64,000 nt of DNA, from assembly GCF_038002225.1 (NCBI RefSeq), contig NZ_JBBOCA010000001.1, forward strand, positions 2,108,001-2,172,000, written 5' to 3'. Source of the stretch: Paenibacillus sp. FSL R7-0204 (GTDB lineage: Bacteria; Bacillota; Bacilli; Paenibacillales; Paenibacillaceae). Every line of letters starts with the position of its first letter. Position 1 is the stretch's first letter. The notes under the pieces were generated by a model, which was not told the origin of the DNA, did not search any database, and saw nothing but the letters and a program-made list of their open reading frames with translations. Positions 53,461 to 63,598 of this stretch are shown piece by piece. The position numbers and the translations under genes are program-made.

Positions 53461-53859
53461 ATGGCTTATACCCGCGGAAATTTAGCAGTTCAACCTAAGA
53501 GAAAACAAGAGGCAAACCCGCTGTACCGTGAGAAAACGAAAGTTGTCACCAGGCGCAGAGTGCTGCCGCTGCAGGAGAAGCTTTTGTACATGCTGACACT
53601 GGGAGCCTTTATTCTGGTAGCAGCCTCCCTGATCTGGCGTTACGTCCATATTTACGATTTGAATATGCAGGCCCAGAAGCTGGACAGCGAAATTTCGAGC
53701 AACAAAAAGAAAATTGCCACGTACAAGATGGAGAAGCAGACGCTGGAGCAGACGATCGTCCCGCGGGCGAAGGAAATGGGCTTTGTGGTCCCTTCTGAGG
53801 AATCTACTATCTATGTTCCGCTTAGCAACCAGGCTACTGACAAAGCCGGTAAAAAATAG
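53461..53859 (+). CDS. ftsL: Cell division protein FtsL
   Basis: A 132-residue bitopic protein: basic cytoplasmic N-terminus (about 40 residues), one transmembrane helix (LYMLTLGAFILVAASLIWRY, about 40-59) and an extracytoplasmic coiled coil (about 65-110). This is the FtsL/DivIC architecture of the divisome scaffold that connects FtsQ/DivIB and FtsB/DivIC. The start follows AAAGGAG. FtsL diverges fast in sequence, so position between rsmH and the PBP gene supports the call. Confidence 0.9.
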   Translation: MAYTRGNLAVQPKRKQEANPLYREKTKVVTRRRVLPLQEKLLYMLTLGAFILVAASLIWRYVHIYDLNMQAQKLDSEISSNKKKIATYKMEKQTLEQTIVPRAKEMGFVVPSEESTIYVPLSNQATDKAGKK

Positions 53860-53901
53860 CGATGAACGGCAATCGCAATAATAGAGGTTGTGAGGTACCT
53901 T

Positions 53902-56133
53902 ATGGTTAAGAGAATCAAACTTCGCACGCTGTTTATAGGAGGGTGTATTACCCTCTTTTTTCTTGTTTTAGTTGCCAGAGTATTCTGGATTCAGGTTCTG
54001 CAAGGCAAGGAGTGGCAGGAGACCGCAGCTAAGCAGTGGGCCCACACTTCAACCATCAAGGCTGTCCGCGGGGTGATCGAAGACCGTAACGGCAGTGTTC
54101 TGGCAAGCGATGTACCTGCCTACACGGTGGTGGTTAACCCTGAGGTCATTGCTGAGAAAAAAATCGGCGAAGAGGTGATTCAGGGCCTGCATGAGCTGCT
54201 GAACAAACCGGCGGATGAGCTGAAGAAGCTGGTGGAGGCCAAGGGTGATGACGGGAAATATCTGAAGAACCGTGAGATCCGTAATGAAGGCTGGAAGATT
54301 AACCAGGATATGGCCGACAAAGTGAAGGCTTTTGTTGATAGGCTTAAGAAAGAACATGATACGCTGGAAACCGGAGTCGGCCTCGTCAGAGAGCAGAAGC
54401 GCTATTATCCGAAGGGTTCGCTCGCTGCGCATATTCTGGGTTATACCGACAGGGATGGCAAAGCGGCCATGGGACTGGAAAAGTATCTGGACAAACAGCT
54501 TTCTGGTACGGACGGCCAGCTGAATTACCAGAGTGACGGCAAGGGCATCAAGCTGCCCGATTCGAAGGATACGTTCCAGCCTGTGGTGAATGGAAGCAAC
54601 TACAAGCTAACGATTGACAGCACGATTCAGATCTATATTGAAGAGGCTATGAAAAAGGCGTATGCGGAGTATAAGCCGAAATCGATCAGTGTTATTGCTG
54701 CTGACCCGAAGACGATGGAGATTCTGGGTCTGGCGAATATGCCTACTTTTAACCCTAATGAATACTATGATCTGAATCAGGATGCAGCCGGATTCTATAA
54801 CCATGCTATTATGACGAGATTCGAGCCGGGTTCAACGTTCAAGATTGTACCGCTGGCCGGGGCTGTGCAGGAGAAGCTGTTCAATCCGAATGCCACCTTC
54901 CAGTCCGGTTCTCTTCGGATTAAGGGATATAGCAAGCCTATCTATGATATGAACAGAGCCGGTTACGGAACGATTAGTTTCCTCGAAGGGGTTAAGCGGT
55001 CGAGTAACGTGGCGTTCGTCAAGCTAGGTTACGAGATGCTGGGCAAAGAGAAACTGCTGCAGTATATTACGGATTTCGGGTTCACGGAAAAGACAGGCAT
55101 TGACCTCCCGGGAGAGGTTAAGGGTATTGTCAACCCTGATCCGAACAGGGCGGTAGAGAATGCGACACTTGCCTACGGTCACGGTAAGCTGCTGGTGACT
55201 CCGATTCAGCAGCTCACAGCCGTCGCAGCCATTGCGAACGGCGGTAAGCTGCTGGTGCCGCATGTGGTGAAGGAGGTTACTGATCCGAACACCGGCAAGA
55301 CCACGGTTACTCAGCCGGAGGTTGTGCGGCAGGTGCTCTCCGAAGCAAGCGCACGGGAGACGGGCAGCTATCTGGAGCAGGTAGTGGCGGATCAGCAGCA
55401 CGGAACCGGCCGGCATGCCTACATTGAGGGATATCGGGTGGCAGGTAAGACAGGTACGGCGATTAAGCCAGACGGTAAGGGCGGGTATGACCGCGACAAG
55501 GTTCGCTCCTCCTTCCTCGGTTATGCACCGGCCAATGACCCGAAGATCGCAGTCTTCGTCATTATTGACGAGCCTGCCGATGCGGCTGGCGGCGGTGCGG
55601 CTGCGGGTCCGGTCTTCAAGGATATCGTCTCCCAGGCGCTTCCTTATATGGGCGTGCCCAAAGCGGGAGATGTCACAGGTCCTGCGGACAAGAAGACGGT
55701 GAAGGCCGAGGCTGTGGTCCAGCGCAAAGCGCCGGATCTGACCGGCAAGACGGTGAAGGCGGCGAGACAGCTGCTCATTAATCAGGGCTTTGATTTTGAA
55801 GCTGTAGGCCAAGGGGCAAATGTAGTCAGCCAGTACCCTGAGAAGGGCACCGCACTGACCGCCGGGCAGCGCATCTATCTGTTAAGTGAGCAGGGAGAGA
55901 ACGTGACGCTTCCTGATCTGCGCGGGCAGTCTCTGCGCGATGCGCTGGAGATTCTGAACCTGCTGAAGGTGGGGATCTCCGTCAATGGAGAAGGTTATGT
56001 CACAGAGCAGACGCAGACCAAGAATAACGGTAAAACCCAGGTTGCGCTGACGCTTAGCCCGCTTAATGAATATGGGGAGAATATACCTGTTGCCTTAGCC
56101 GGTGATGCCGATAAGGATGAAGCTGTAAAGTAG
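53902..56133 (+). CDS. pbpB: Division penicillin-binding protein with two PASTA domains (PBP2B type)
   Basis: A 743-residue class B PBP (transpeptidase) of the division septum. One N-terminal membrane helix (LRTLFIGGCITLFFLVLV, about 7-24), a dimerisation domain, and the transpeptidase domain with S311 in GSTFKIVP, SSN at 367-369 and K516 in GKTGTA. Two PASTA domains follow (about 615-670 and 675-730). The start at ATG 53902 follows GAGG; an in-frame GTG at 53890 is the alternative. It follows ftsL, as pbpB does in Bacillus. Confidence 0.94.
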   Translation: MVKRIKLRTLFIGGCITLFFLVLVARVFWIQVLQGKEWQETAAKQWAHTSTIKAVRGVIEDRNGSVLASDVPAYTVVVNPEVIAEKKIGEEVIQGLHELLNKPADELKKLVEAKGDDGKYLKNREIRNEGWKINQDMADKVKAFVDRLKKEHDTLETGVGLVREQKRYYPKGSLAAHILGYTDRDGKAAMGLEKYLDKQLSGTDGQLNYQSDGKGIKLPDSKDTFQPVVNGSNYKLTIDSTIQIYIEEAMKKAYAEYKPKSISVIAADPKTMEILGLANMPTFNPNEYYDLNQDAAGFYNHAIMTRFEPGSTFKIVPLAGAVQEKLFNPNATFQSGSLRIKGYSKPIYDMNRAGYGTISFLEGVKRSSNVAFVKLGYEMLGKEKLLQYITDFGFTEKTGIDLPGEVKGIVNPDPNRAVENATLAYGHGKLLVTPIQQLTAVAAIANGGKLLVPHVVKEVTDPNTGKTTVTQPEVVRQVLSEASARETGSYLEQVVADQQHGTGRHAYIEGYRVAGKTGTAIKPDGKGGYDRDKVRSSFLGYAPANDPKIAVFVIIDEPADAAGGGAAAGPVFKDIVSQALPYMGVPKAGDVTGPADKKTVKAEAVVQRKAPDLTGKTVKAARQLLINQGFDFEAVGQGANVVSQYPEKGTALTAGQRIYLLSEQGENVTLPDLRGQSLRDALEILNLLKVGISVNGEGYVTEQTQTKNNGKTQVALTLSPLNEYGENIPVALAGDADKDEAVK

Positions 56134-56223
56134 CAAACATATAGGCTTGTTCTAACCCCTGTTTGTCCCGAATAGTCATGAAGGTAAGAGATCATGTCTA
56201 TGAGTGAAAGCGGGGAGAACAGA

Positions 56224-58152
56224 GTGAAGGTATCAAAAGTCGTTAGCCGGCGGAGAATGCTGTGGACGCTGCTGGGACTGGCCGTGTTGTTCGGCGCGCT
56301 GGCTGTGCGTCTTGCCTATGTACAGTTAACCCAAGGCGAGAAGCTGAGCGAGAGGGCCGAGGATCTATGGCGGCGGAATATCCCCTTCACCGCCAAACGC
56401 GGCGAGATTCTGGACAGGGAGGGTGTGGCGCTGGCTTATAACATCAGCTCACCGACGATTTATGCTATTCCTGTACAGGTGAAAGAGAAGGAACAGACCG
56501 CGAAGCAGCTGGCTCCGCTGCTCGGCATGACCGAGGAGAAGCTAACCCAGCTGCTGACCCAAAAGAAGGCCTCAGTGAAACTGCAGCCCGGCGGCCGCAA
56601 AATTACGATGGAGCTTGCCGCGAGCATCCGTAATTTGCAGCTGCCGGGCATCGTTGTCGCTGAGGATAACAAACGGTATTATCCCTTCGGGGATCTGGCC
56701 GCACATATTCTGGGCTTCACCGGAATTGACAATCAGGGGATTACCGGGATTGAGAGCATCTATGATAAGCTGCTTCAGGGGAGCGCGGGCAATATCTCCT
56801 ATCTCTCCGATGCGGGAGGCCGGCTGATGCCCGGTTCCTCCGAGAAGTACACGCAGCCGCAGGATGGACTTAGCCTGCAGCTGACCATCGACAAGCAGAT
56901 CCAATCCATTATGGAACGCGAGCTGGATCAGGCCATGGTGAAATATCAGGCGCAAGGCGCCTGGTCTATTGCCATGGACCCCCGTAATGGTGAGATTCTG
57001 GCGATGGCGAGCCGGCCGGGGTATGAGCCGGGGGCTTACCAGGAATACGATGCCGAGGTATATAACCGGAATCTTCCGATCTGGATGACGTATGAGCCAG
57101 GTTCCACCTTCAAGATCATCACGCTGGCTGCAGCATTGGAAGAGGGGAAGGTGGATCTGCAGCATGAGCATTTTTTCGATCCGGGCTACATTGAAGTCGG
57201 CGGAGCAAAGCTGCGCTGCTGGAAGAAGGGCGGTCACGGAAGCCAGACCTTCCTTGAAGTGGTTGAGAACTCCTGCAACCCGGGGTTTGTAGCCTTGGGA
57301 CAGCGTCTGGGTAAGGATACGCTGTTCAAGTACATCCGGGATTTCGGCTTCGGGAGCAAGACGGGTATCGATCTGAACGGTGAAGCGAACGGAATTCTGT
57401 TCAAGCCGGCCCAGGTGGGCCCGGTGGAGCTGGCGACCACTGCATTCGGCCAGGGGGTATCCGTCACGCCGATCCAGCAGATTGCTGCGGTATCGGCAGC
57501 CATCAACGGCGGCAAGCTGTATACTCCGCATGTGGCCAAGGCTTGGATTAACCCGGATACCGGGAACGTTGTCTCCGAGACTGAGCCGGAGGAAGTGCGA
57601 CAGGTGATTTCGGAGGAGACCTCGAAGAAAGTGCGGGCTGCCCTTGAGAGCGTAGTTGCCAAAGGCACAGGCCGGCCGGCATTTATTGACGGCTACCGTG
57701 TGGGCGGCAAGACAGGGACAGCACAGAAGGTAATCAACGGCCGATATTCTCCTACAGAGCATATCGTATCCTTTATCGGCTTTGCGCCGGCGGATGATCC
57801 GCAGATCGTGGTCTATACGGCAGTCGATAACCCGAAGGGAATTCAGTTCGGGGGTGTAGTTGCCGCTCCAATTGTCCAGAATATTCTTGAGGATTCTCTT
57901 CTGTATCTGAAGGTTCCAGAGCGTAAGGATCAGCTGCCGCGAACCTATAAATACGGAGAGACCCCGATCGTGACGGTTCCTGATCTTACGGGAGCCACCG
58001 TTCAGGATATTTATGAGGATCTTAATATGAATTTCATGCTGGTCCGTTCCGGCACCGGCAATACCGTGATCAATCAGGCTCCGAAGGCCGGGGCAAGAGT
58101 GCAGCAGGGCTCCACAATACGGATTTACATGGGAACGCCAAGTGAACCCTAA
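56224..58152 (+). CDS. spoVD: Sporulation penicillin-binding protein SpoVD
   Basis: A 642-residue class B PBP needed for spore cortex synthesis. One membrane helix (WTLLGLAVLFGALAVRLAYV, about 14-33), transpeptidase motifs S294 in GSTFKIIT, SCN (about 350) and K496 in GKTGTA, and one C-terminal PASTA domain. The start GTG 56224 is chosen because GGGGAG ends 7 bases upstream and the protein then begins KVSKVVSRRRML, like Bacillus SpoVD, whose catalytic serine I recall as 294; ATG 56194 and 56200 are alternatives. It works with SpoVE. Confidence 0.93.
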   Translation: MKVSKVVSRRRMLWTLLGLAVLFGALAVRLAYVQLTQGEKLSERAEDLWRRNIPFTAKRGEILDREGVALAYNISSPTIYAIPVQVKEKEQTAKQLAPLLGMTEEKLTQLLTQKKASVKLQPGGRKITMELAASIRNLQLPGIVVAEDNKRYYPFGDLAAHILGFTGIDNQGITGIESIYDKLLQGSAGNISYLSDAGGRLMPGSSEKYTQPQDGLSLQLTIDKQIQSIMERELDQAMVKYQAQGAWSIAMDPRNGEILAMASRPGYEPGAYQEYDAEVYNRNLPIWMTYEPGSTFKIITLAAALEEGKVDLQHEHFFDPGYIEVGGAKLRCWKKGGHGSQTFLEVVENSCNPGFVALGQRLGKDTLFKYIRDFGFGSKTGIDLNGEANGILFKPAQVGPVELATTAFGQGVSVTPIQQIAAVSAAINGGKLYTPHVAKAWINPDTGNVVSETEPEEVRQVISEETSKKVRAALESVVAKGTGRPAFIDGYRVGGKTGTAQKVINGRYSPTEHIVSFIGFAPADDPQIVVYTAVDNPKGIQFGGVVAAPIVQNILEDSLLYLKVPERKDQLPRTYKYGETPIVTVPDLTGATVQDIYEDLNMNFMLVRSGTGNTVINQAPKAGARVQQGSTIRIYMGTPSEP

Positions 58153-58246
58153 AATTTGTTATATACTGAAAAACTTACAAGTATAATTTATTGAAATGGA
58201 TAATTAACCCAAAATATAAGGATTTTATGCAGAGTGAGGGATAGGT

Positions 58247-59734
58247 ATGTTAATTAGAGAACTCTCTTCTTGTCTGGCCGCTGCCCGTCTATACGGCGAC
58301 GGAGACATAGAAATTTCGGATTTGCAGGCCGATTCACGCAAGGTGGGTCCGGGCGATTTGTTCATCTGTCTGCCCGGACATACAGTGGACGGACATGATT
58401 ACGCACCTCAGGCTGCCGCCAAAGGCGCGGCTGCCCTGGTCTGCGAACGTAAGCTGGACATTGACCTGCCGCAGATTGTAGTGGATGACTGCAGGTATGC
58501 TATGTCTGTGTTGTCCAATGCCTTCTTTGGTTCACCGAGCAGCCGGATGAAGCTGATCGGTATCACCGGTACCAACGGCAAGACGACCACCACCTATCTG
58601 ATTGAACGGATCATGCAGGATCATGGGGTGAAGACCGGCCTGATCGGTACGATCCAGATGCGGTATGATGGGCAGAGCTATCCGATGTCCGGTACCACAC
58701 AGGAATCGCTGGAGCTTCAGCGCAGTCTGAATCAGATGGCGCTTAAGGGCGTGCAGTGCTGTGTGATGGAAGTATCCTCTCATGCGCTCCAGCAGGGCCG
58801 TGTAAAGGGGACCGACTACCGCACCGCGATCTTTACGAATCTGACCCAGGATCACCTGGATTACCACCATACGATGGAGGAATACCGTGCAGTGAAGGGC
58901 TTGTTCTTCTCACGGCTCGGCAATGTGATCTCCCCTTGGAAGGAAGAACGCAAATATGCTGTGCTGAATGCCGACGATGAAGCCAGCGTTTATTTTGCCG
59001 CCCAGACCGCAGCGGAGGTCATTACATATGGTATCGACAAGGCTGCCAATGTCCGGGCCTCGCAAATATCGATCACCTCCAAAGGAACTTTTTTTCACGT
59101 GGAGACGTTTAAGGGTGAGACGGATATTTCGCTCCGCATGGTCGGCAAGTTCAACGTCTATAATGCGCTTGCGGCCATTACGGCTGCTACTCTGGAGGAT
59201 GTGCCGCTTGCGGACATCAAGGCCAGTCTGGAGTCGGTTGCCGGCGTGGACGGCCGTGTCGAATCGGTGGATGCCGGGCAGGATTTCGCAGTCATCGTTG
59301 ACTATGCCCATACGCCGGATGGTCTGGAGAATGTGCTGAAGGCGGTATGTGAATTCGCAGCAGGCAAGGTACTCACGGTCTTCGGCTGCGGCGGGGACCG
59401 CGATACGACCAAACGGCCGCTCATGGGTAAAATTGCTGCCAAATACAGCGATCATGTGCTGGTCACCTCCGACAACCCGCGGACGGAGGACCCGCTCCAG
59501 ATTCTCGCAGATATTGAGGCGGGCCTGCGTGAGGATAGCGTGGCGCGCGAGCGCTATGAGATGATTCCGGACCGGCGGGAAGCCATCACAAAAGCTATTG
59601 AAATGGCAAGCCCCGGCGATGTAGTATTGATTGCGGGGAAAGGTCATGAGACCTATCAGCTGATCAAGGGAGTCGTTCATGATTTCGATGACCGCATCGT
59701 TGCTAAAGAAGTGATAAGGGGCCGAAGCTATTGA
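58247..59734 (+). CDS. murE: UDP-MurNAc-tripeptide synthetase MurE (meso-DAP type)
   Basis: A 495-residue Mur ligase adding the third amino acid of the peptidoglycan stem. The ATP-binding motif GITGTNGKTTTTYLIE (about 105-120) and, near residue 405, DNPRTEDP, the DNPR motif that marks meso-diaminopimelate specificity, are present. Domain order is UDP-binding, central ATPase, C-terminal. GTGAGGGATAGG precedes the ATG. The stop overlaps the murF start (TTGA), indicating coupled translation. Confidence 0.96.
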   Translation: MLIRELSSCLAAARLYGDGDIEISDLQADSRKVGPGDLFICLPGHTVDGHDYAPQAAAKGAAALVCERKLDIDLPQIVVDDCRYAMSVLSNAFFGSPSSRMKLIGITGTNGKTTTTYLIERIMQDHGVKTGLIGTIQMRYDGQSYPMSGTTQESLELQRSLNQMALKGVQCCVMEVSSHALQQGRVKGTDYRTAIFTNLTQDHLDYHHTMEEYRAVKGLFFSRLGNVISPWKEERKYAVLNADDEASVYFAAQTAAEVITYGIDKAANVRASQISITSKGTFFHVETFKGETDISLRMVGKFNVYNALAAITAATLEDVPLADIKASLESVAGVDGRVESVDAGQDFAVIVDYAHTPDGLENVLKAVCEFAAGKVLTVFGCGGDRDTTKRPLMGKIAAKYSDHVLVTSDNPRTEDPLQILADIEAGLREDSVARERYEMIPDRREAITKAIEMASPGDVVLIAGKGHETYQLIKGVVHDFDDRIVAKEVIRGRSY

Positions 59735-61143
59735 TTATTAGAACATTGCATGATGTCGCGGAAATGTGCGGAGGAGAGCTGTCCTCATCCGAAGCTAAGG
59801 ATATAGAGATTAAGGGAGTCGTAACCGACTCGCGCAAAATATCGCCGGACTGCCTGTTCGTCCCGCTGGTTGGAGAGAACTTCGACGGCCATCACTATGC
59901 GGCCGCTTCGCTGGCGGCGGGAGCTGCCGCTACCCTCTGGCAGAGGGATAAGGGGCCTGCACCCGCAGGCGGCGGGATTATACTGGTAGAGGACACTTTA
60001 GAGGCACTGCAGAAGCTGTCCTCCGCCTATTTGGCTGAGGTGGCTCCCCGGGTGGTTGCCGTAACGGGAAGCAACGGCAAGACGACGACCAAGGATATGA
60101 TTACGGCACTGCTGGAAGTGCAGTATAAGGTACACAAGACCCAAGGGAACTTCAACAATCATATCGGCCTGCCGCTTACGATTCTCTCCATGGACAGCGA
60201 TGTTGAGATCGCCGTACTGGAGATGGGCATGAGCTCACGGGGAGAGATCGCCCTCTTGTCTCTGCTCGCTTCTCCTGACGTAGCGGTAATTACCAATGTC
60301 GGCGAATCCCATCTGCTCCAGCTTGGCTCCCGAAAGGAGATTGCCAGAGCGAAGCTGGAGATTGTGGACGGACTTCAGCCCGGCGGGCTGCTGATCTATA
60401 ACGGGGATGAGCCGCTGCTTGCCGAGGTTCTGGCAGAGCCGGGCTTCCGCATGCCTGAAGGGCTGCAGACCTTCCGCTTCGGGCAGTCGGCAGACAATGA
60501 TGATTATCCGACCGGCCTGATGACGCACAGCGGGGGAATGACCTTCACCTCGCAGCAGCATGGGGAGCGGGCCTTCACCCTTCCGCTGCCGGGGCAGCAT
60601 AATGTAATTAATGCGCTCGCTGCGTTTGCAGTGGCGCGTCATTATAAGGTGACCGAGGAGAATATGGCAGAAGGACTAAGCGGCCTCAAGCTGACCGGTA
60701 TGCGGATTGAGGTTATTCAGGCGGCAAGCGGGCTGGTGCTCTTGAATGATGCCTATAATGCCAGTCCTACGTCCATGAGAGCGGCGATTGATGTGCTGCA
60801 GTCCATGAAATGCAGCGGCCGCAGAATCGCGGTGCTGGGGGACATGCTGGAACTCGGGCCGGAGGAGCTTCAGTTCCACCGGCAGATCGGCAGCTATCTC
60901 GACCCGGAGCTGACGGATGACGTATTCACCTTCGGCCCGTTGTCGGCGCAGCTTGCGGCGGCAGCCTCGGAGCGGTTCGCGGCCGGGCATATCTATACTT
61001 TTACTGATAAAGAAGCCTTGATCGATGCCTTGAATGCGAAGTGCGGCAATGACGATGTTGTGTTGTTCAAAGCATCCAGAGGGATGCGCCTGGAAGAAGT
61101 GCTACAGCGCTTGAAAGAACATTCTGAAGCGAATGCTAACTAA
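59731..61143 (+). CDS. murF: UDP-MurNAc-tripeptide-D-Ala-D-Ala ligase MurF
   Basis: A 470-residue Mur ligase that adds D-Ala-D-Ala to complete the pentapeptide. The ATP-binding motif AVTGSNGKTTTKDMI (about 110-124), FNNHIGLPLTIL and AVLEMGMSSRGEI are characteristic. The start TTG 59731 overlaps the murE stop codon (TTGA). It ends in HSEANAN, 15 bp before mraY. Cytoplasmic. Length is normal. Confidence 0.96.
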   Translation: MIIRTLHDVAEMCGGELSSSEAKDIEIKGVVTDSRKISPDCLFVPLVGENFDGHHYAAASLAAGAAATLWQRDKGPAPAGGGIILVEDTLEALQKLSSAYLAEVAPRVVAVTGSNGKTTTKDMITALLEVQYKVHKTQGNFNNHIGLPLTILSMDSDVEIAVLEMGMSSRGEIALLSLLASPDVAVITNVGESHLLQLGSRKEIARAKLEIVDGLQPGGLLIYNGDEPLLAEVLAEPGFRMPEGLQTFRFGQSADNDDYPTGLMTHSGGMTFTSQQHGERAFTLPLPGQHNVINALAAFAVARHYKVTEENMAEGLSGLKLTGMRIEVIQAASGLVLLNDAYNASPTSMRAAIDVLQSMKCSGRRIAVLGDMLELGPEELQFHRQIGSYLDPELTDDVFTFGPLSAQLAAAASERFAAGHIYTFTDKEALIDALNAKCGNDDVVLFKASRGMRLEEVLQRLKEHSEANAN

Positions 61144-61158
61144 AGGAGGGGTGTACCC

Positions 61159-62124
61159 ATGGATTATCAATTACTTCTGCTGACTATTGCTGTGTCCTTT
61201 ATCCTTGCGGTCATTGCCGCTCCGCTGATCATCCCGCTGCTGCGCCGGCTTAAGCTCGGACAGCAGGTTCGTGACGACGGGCCCCAGACCCATCTGAAAA
61301 AGGCGGGAACCCCTACCATGGGCGGCGTGATTATCATGGTCGCGTTCACACTGTCTTTTCTGAAATTCTCGGTCATTAATTCGGACTTCTATGTACTGCT
61401 GGCTGCTACGCTGGGCTATGGACTCATTGGTTTCCTGGATGATTATATCAAAATTGTGTTCAAGCGCTCCCTTGGGCTTACGGCGCGCCAGAAGCTGCTG
61501 GGTCAGCTGCTGGTCGGCGTCGTGCTCAGCGTTCTGCTGATCTCTTCCGGGCATCATACGAATATCAGCGTTCCGGGAACCTCGTTCAGCTTCGACTGGG
61601 GTCCCTGGTTCTATTATCCGTTCATTGTGCTGATGATGATGGCAGTCACGAATGCCGTTAACTTCACAGACGGTGTAGATGGGCTGCTGTCAGGCGTAAG
61701 CGCAATTGCGCTCGCTGCCTTCGCGGTAGTAGCCATGCAGGCAACCTCGATTGCCGCTGGTGTCTGTGCGGCTGCGATGATTGGCGCAGTGCTTGGCTTT
61801 CTCGTATTCAATGCCCATCCTGCCAAGGTGTTCATGGGCGATTTCGGTTCCTTCGGGATCGGCGGGGCGATTGGCGCGATTGCTATAGTCACCAAGACCG
61901 AGCTGCTCTTTGTGGTGATCGGCGGGGTTTTCGTGGTTGAAATGCTGTCCGTAATTATTCAGGTCGCTTCGTTTAAGACACGCGGCAAACGGGTATTCAG
62001 AATGAGCCCGATCCATCATCACTTTGAGCTGGGCGGCTGGTCGGAGTGGCGTGTAGTCGTCTCCTTCTGGGCGGTGGGCCTTGTGCTGGCGGCAGCTGGA
62101 CTATATCTCATCAAGGGGTTGTAA
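61159..62124 (+). CDS. mraY: Phospho-MurNAc-pentapeptide translocase MraY
   Basis: A 321-residue polytopic enzyme with about ten membrane helices that transfers phospho-MurNAc-pentapeptide to undecaprenyl phosphate (lipid I). Signature residues: HLKKAGTPTMGGVI (about 36-49), GFLDDYIKIVFKRSLG with the catalytic Asp pair, NFTDGVDGLLSG, VFMGDFGSFGIGG, and MSPIHHHFELGGWSE. The ATG follows AAAGGAGGGG. It lies 3 bp before murD. Confidence 0.97.
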   Translation: MDYQLLLLTIAVSFILAVIAAPLIIPLLRRLKLGQQVRDDGPQTHLKKAGTPTMGGVIIMVAFTLSFLKFSVINSDFYVLLAATLGYGLIGFLDDYIKIVFKRSLGLTARQKLLGQLLVGVVLSVLLISSGHHTNISVPGTSFSFDWGPWFYYPFIVLMMMAVTNAVNFTDGVDGLLSGVSAIALAAFAVVAMQATSIAAGVCAAAMIGAVLGFLVFNAHPAKVFMGDFGSFGIGGAIGAIAIVTKTELLFVVIGGVFVVEMLSVIIQVASFKTRGKRVFRMSPIHHHFELGGWSEWRVVVSFWAVGLVLAAAGLYLIKGL

Positions 62125-62127
62125 CGA

Positions 62128-63549
62128 ATGAAACATCCGGATCTGTACCGTGGTCAAGAGGTGGTTGTCCTGGGGCTCGCTAAAAGCGGCGTCCAGGTGG
62201 CCAAGGTGCTGCATGAACACGGCGCTGTGGTGACGGTCAATGATAAAAAGGAAAGAGATCAGAGTCCCGAAGCTTCCGAACTGGAATCTTTGGGAATTTC
62301 TGTTATATGCGGCGGGCATCCGGAGAGCCTGATCCACGAGGGTGTAGAGCTGGTTGTCAAGAACCCGGGGATTCCCTATTCGGTGGCTCCGGTACAGCAG
62401 GCACTGGGGCTAGGGATTGAGGTGGTGACCGAGGTAGAGGTCGCGTATCACCTCTGCGCTGCCCCTATGATCGGCATCACCGGTTCCAACGGCAAGACCA
62501 CTACAACGACCTGGGTGGGCCATATGCTGGATGCGGCGGGGATGCGGCCCATTGTGGCCGGTAACATAGGAACGCCGCTCTCTCAGGCCGCACAGGAGGC
62601 TGACGCAGACAACTGGATGGTGGTCGAGCTAAGCAGCTTCCAGCTGAAGGGCACGGAAGCGTTCCGGCCCAAGATTGCTGCCTTGCTGAATGTCGCGGAG
62701 ACCCACCTGGACTACCATGGAGGCATGGAGGATTATGTAGCCTCCAAATCCAAGCTGTTCGCCAATCAGGGACCCGAGGATACCGCTGTGCTGAACTGGG
62801 ATGATCCGGTCTGCCGCGAGCTGGTGCCCTATCTGAAGGCGGGCATTCTGCCCTTTTCCATGAACGAGGAGCTGGTGCAGGGCATCTTCGTCCGTCCGTC
62901 CTACGTGGCGGATACGGTTGACGAGCTGAAGCGGGTCATTATCTACCGCGATTACACCGAGAGCGAGACCGAAATAGCCGATGTCGATTCTATTGGACTT
63001 CCCGGCCGCTTCAATGTGGCGAATGCGCTGGCTGCCTGCGGCATTGCTATTGCCGCAGGGGCGGACCCGGCAGTGCTGGGCCCGGTGCTGGCTTCCTTCC
63101 GCGGGGTGGAGCATAGGCTGGAGTATGTAACAGACAAGGCAGGGGCCGCCTATTATAACAATTCCAAGGCTACCAATTCCAAAGCTACCTCCATGGCGCT
63201 GGCCTCCTTCCGGAAGCCGGTCATTCTTATTGCCGGGGGCCTGGACCGCGGCTCGGATTATATGGAGCTGCTGCCTGTCCTCGGGGAGAATGTCAAAGCC
63301 CTGGTCGCGCTTGGGCAGACCCGGGACAAGCTGGCGGCTGTAGCCCGGCTGGCAGGAGTAAAGACGGTCATCTCCGTCGATAATGGGGAGAGTGCCGCTG
63401 CTGTGCTGGAGCAGGCTGTGCGGGAGGCTTCTGCCCTGGCGGAAGCCGGGGATGTAGTTCTCCTGTCCCCTGCCTGTGCCAGCTGGGATATGTTTACCTC
63501 CTATGAGGAGCGCGGGCGTATTTTTAAAGAGGCGGTGCATAACCTTTAA
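62128..63549 (+). CDS. murD: UDP-MurNAc-L-Ala:D-Glu ligase MurD
   Basis: A 473-residue Mur ligase adding D-glutamate. Motifs: VVVLGLAKSGVQVAKVL at the N-terminus, the ATP-binding GITGSNGKTTTTTWVGHML (about 113-131), VVELSSFQLKGT, AETHLDYHGGMEDY, and in the C-terminal domain LLSPACASWDMFTSYEERGR. The ATG follows the mraY stop after 3 bp. A small hairpin follows the stop codon. Confidence 0.97.
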   Translation: MKHPDLYRGQEVVVLGLAKSGVQVAKVLHEHGAVVTVNDKKERDQSPEASELESLGISVICGGHPESLIHEGVELVVKNPGIPYSVAPVQQALGLGIEVVTEVEVAYHLCAAPMIGITGSNGKTTTTTWVGHMLDAAGMRPIVAGNIGTPLSQAAQEADADNWMVVELSSFQLKGTEAFRPKIAALLNVAETHLDYHGGMEDYVASKSKLFANQGPEDTAVLNWDDPVCRELVPYLKAGILPFSMNEELVQGIFVRPSYVADTVDELKRVIIYRDYTESETEIADVDSIGLPGRFNVANALAACGIAIAAGADPAVLGPVLASFRGVEHRLEYVTDKAGAAYYNNSKATNSKATSMALASFRKPVILIAGGLDRGSDYMELLPVLGENVKALVALGQTRDKLAAVARLAGVKTVISVDNGESAAAVLEQAVREASALAEAGDVVLLSPACASWDMFTSYEERGRIFKEAVHNL

Positions 63550-63574
63550 GTAGGGGGGTGGATAAGCCCCTACT
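63549..63574 (+). other. Short hairpin between murD and spoVE
   Basis: AGTAGGGG (63549-63556) and CCCCTACT (63567-63574) form an 8-bp perfect stem. No T run follows, so it is probably not a terminator; it may protect mRNA or attenuate slightly ahead of the next gene, whose AAGAGGTG site follows at about 63582-63589. Confidence 0.5.
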
Positions 63575-63598
63575 ACGGATGCAAGAGGTGTGCTCCTG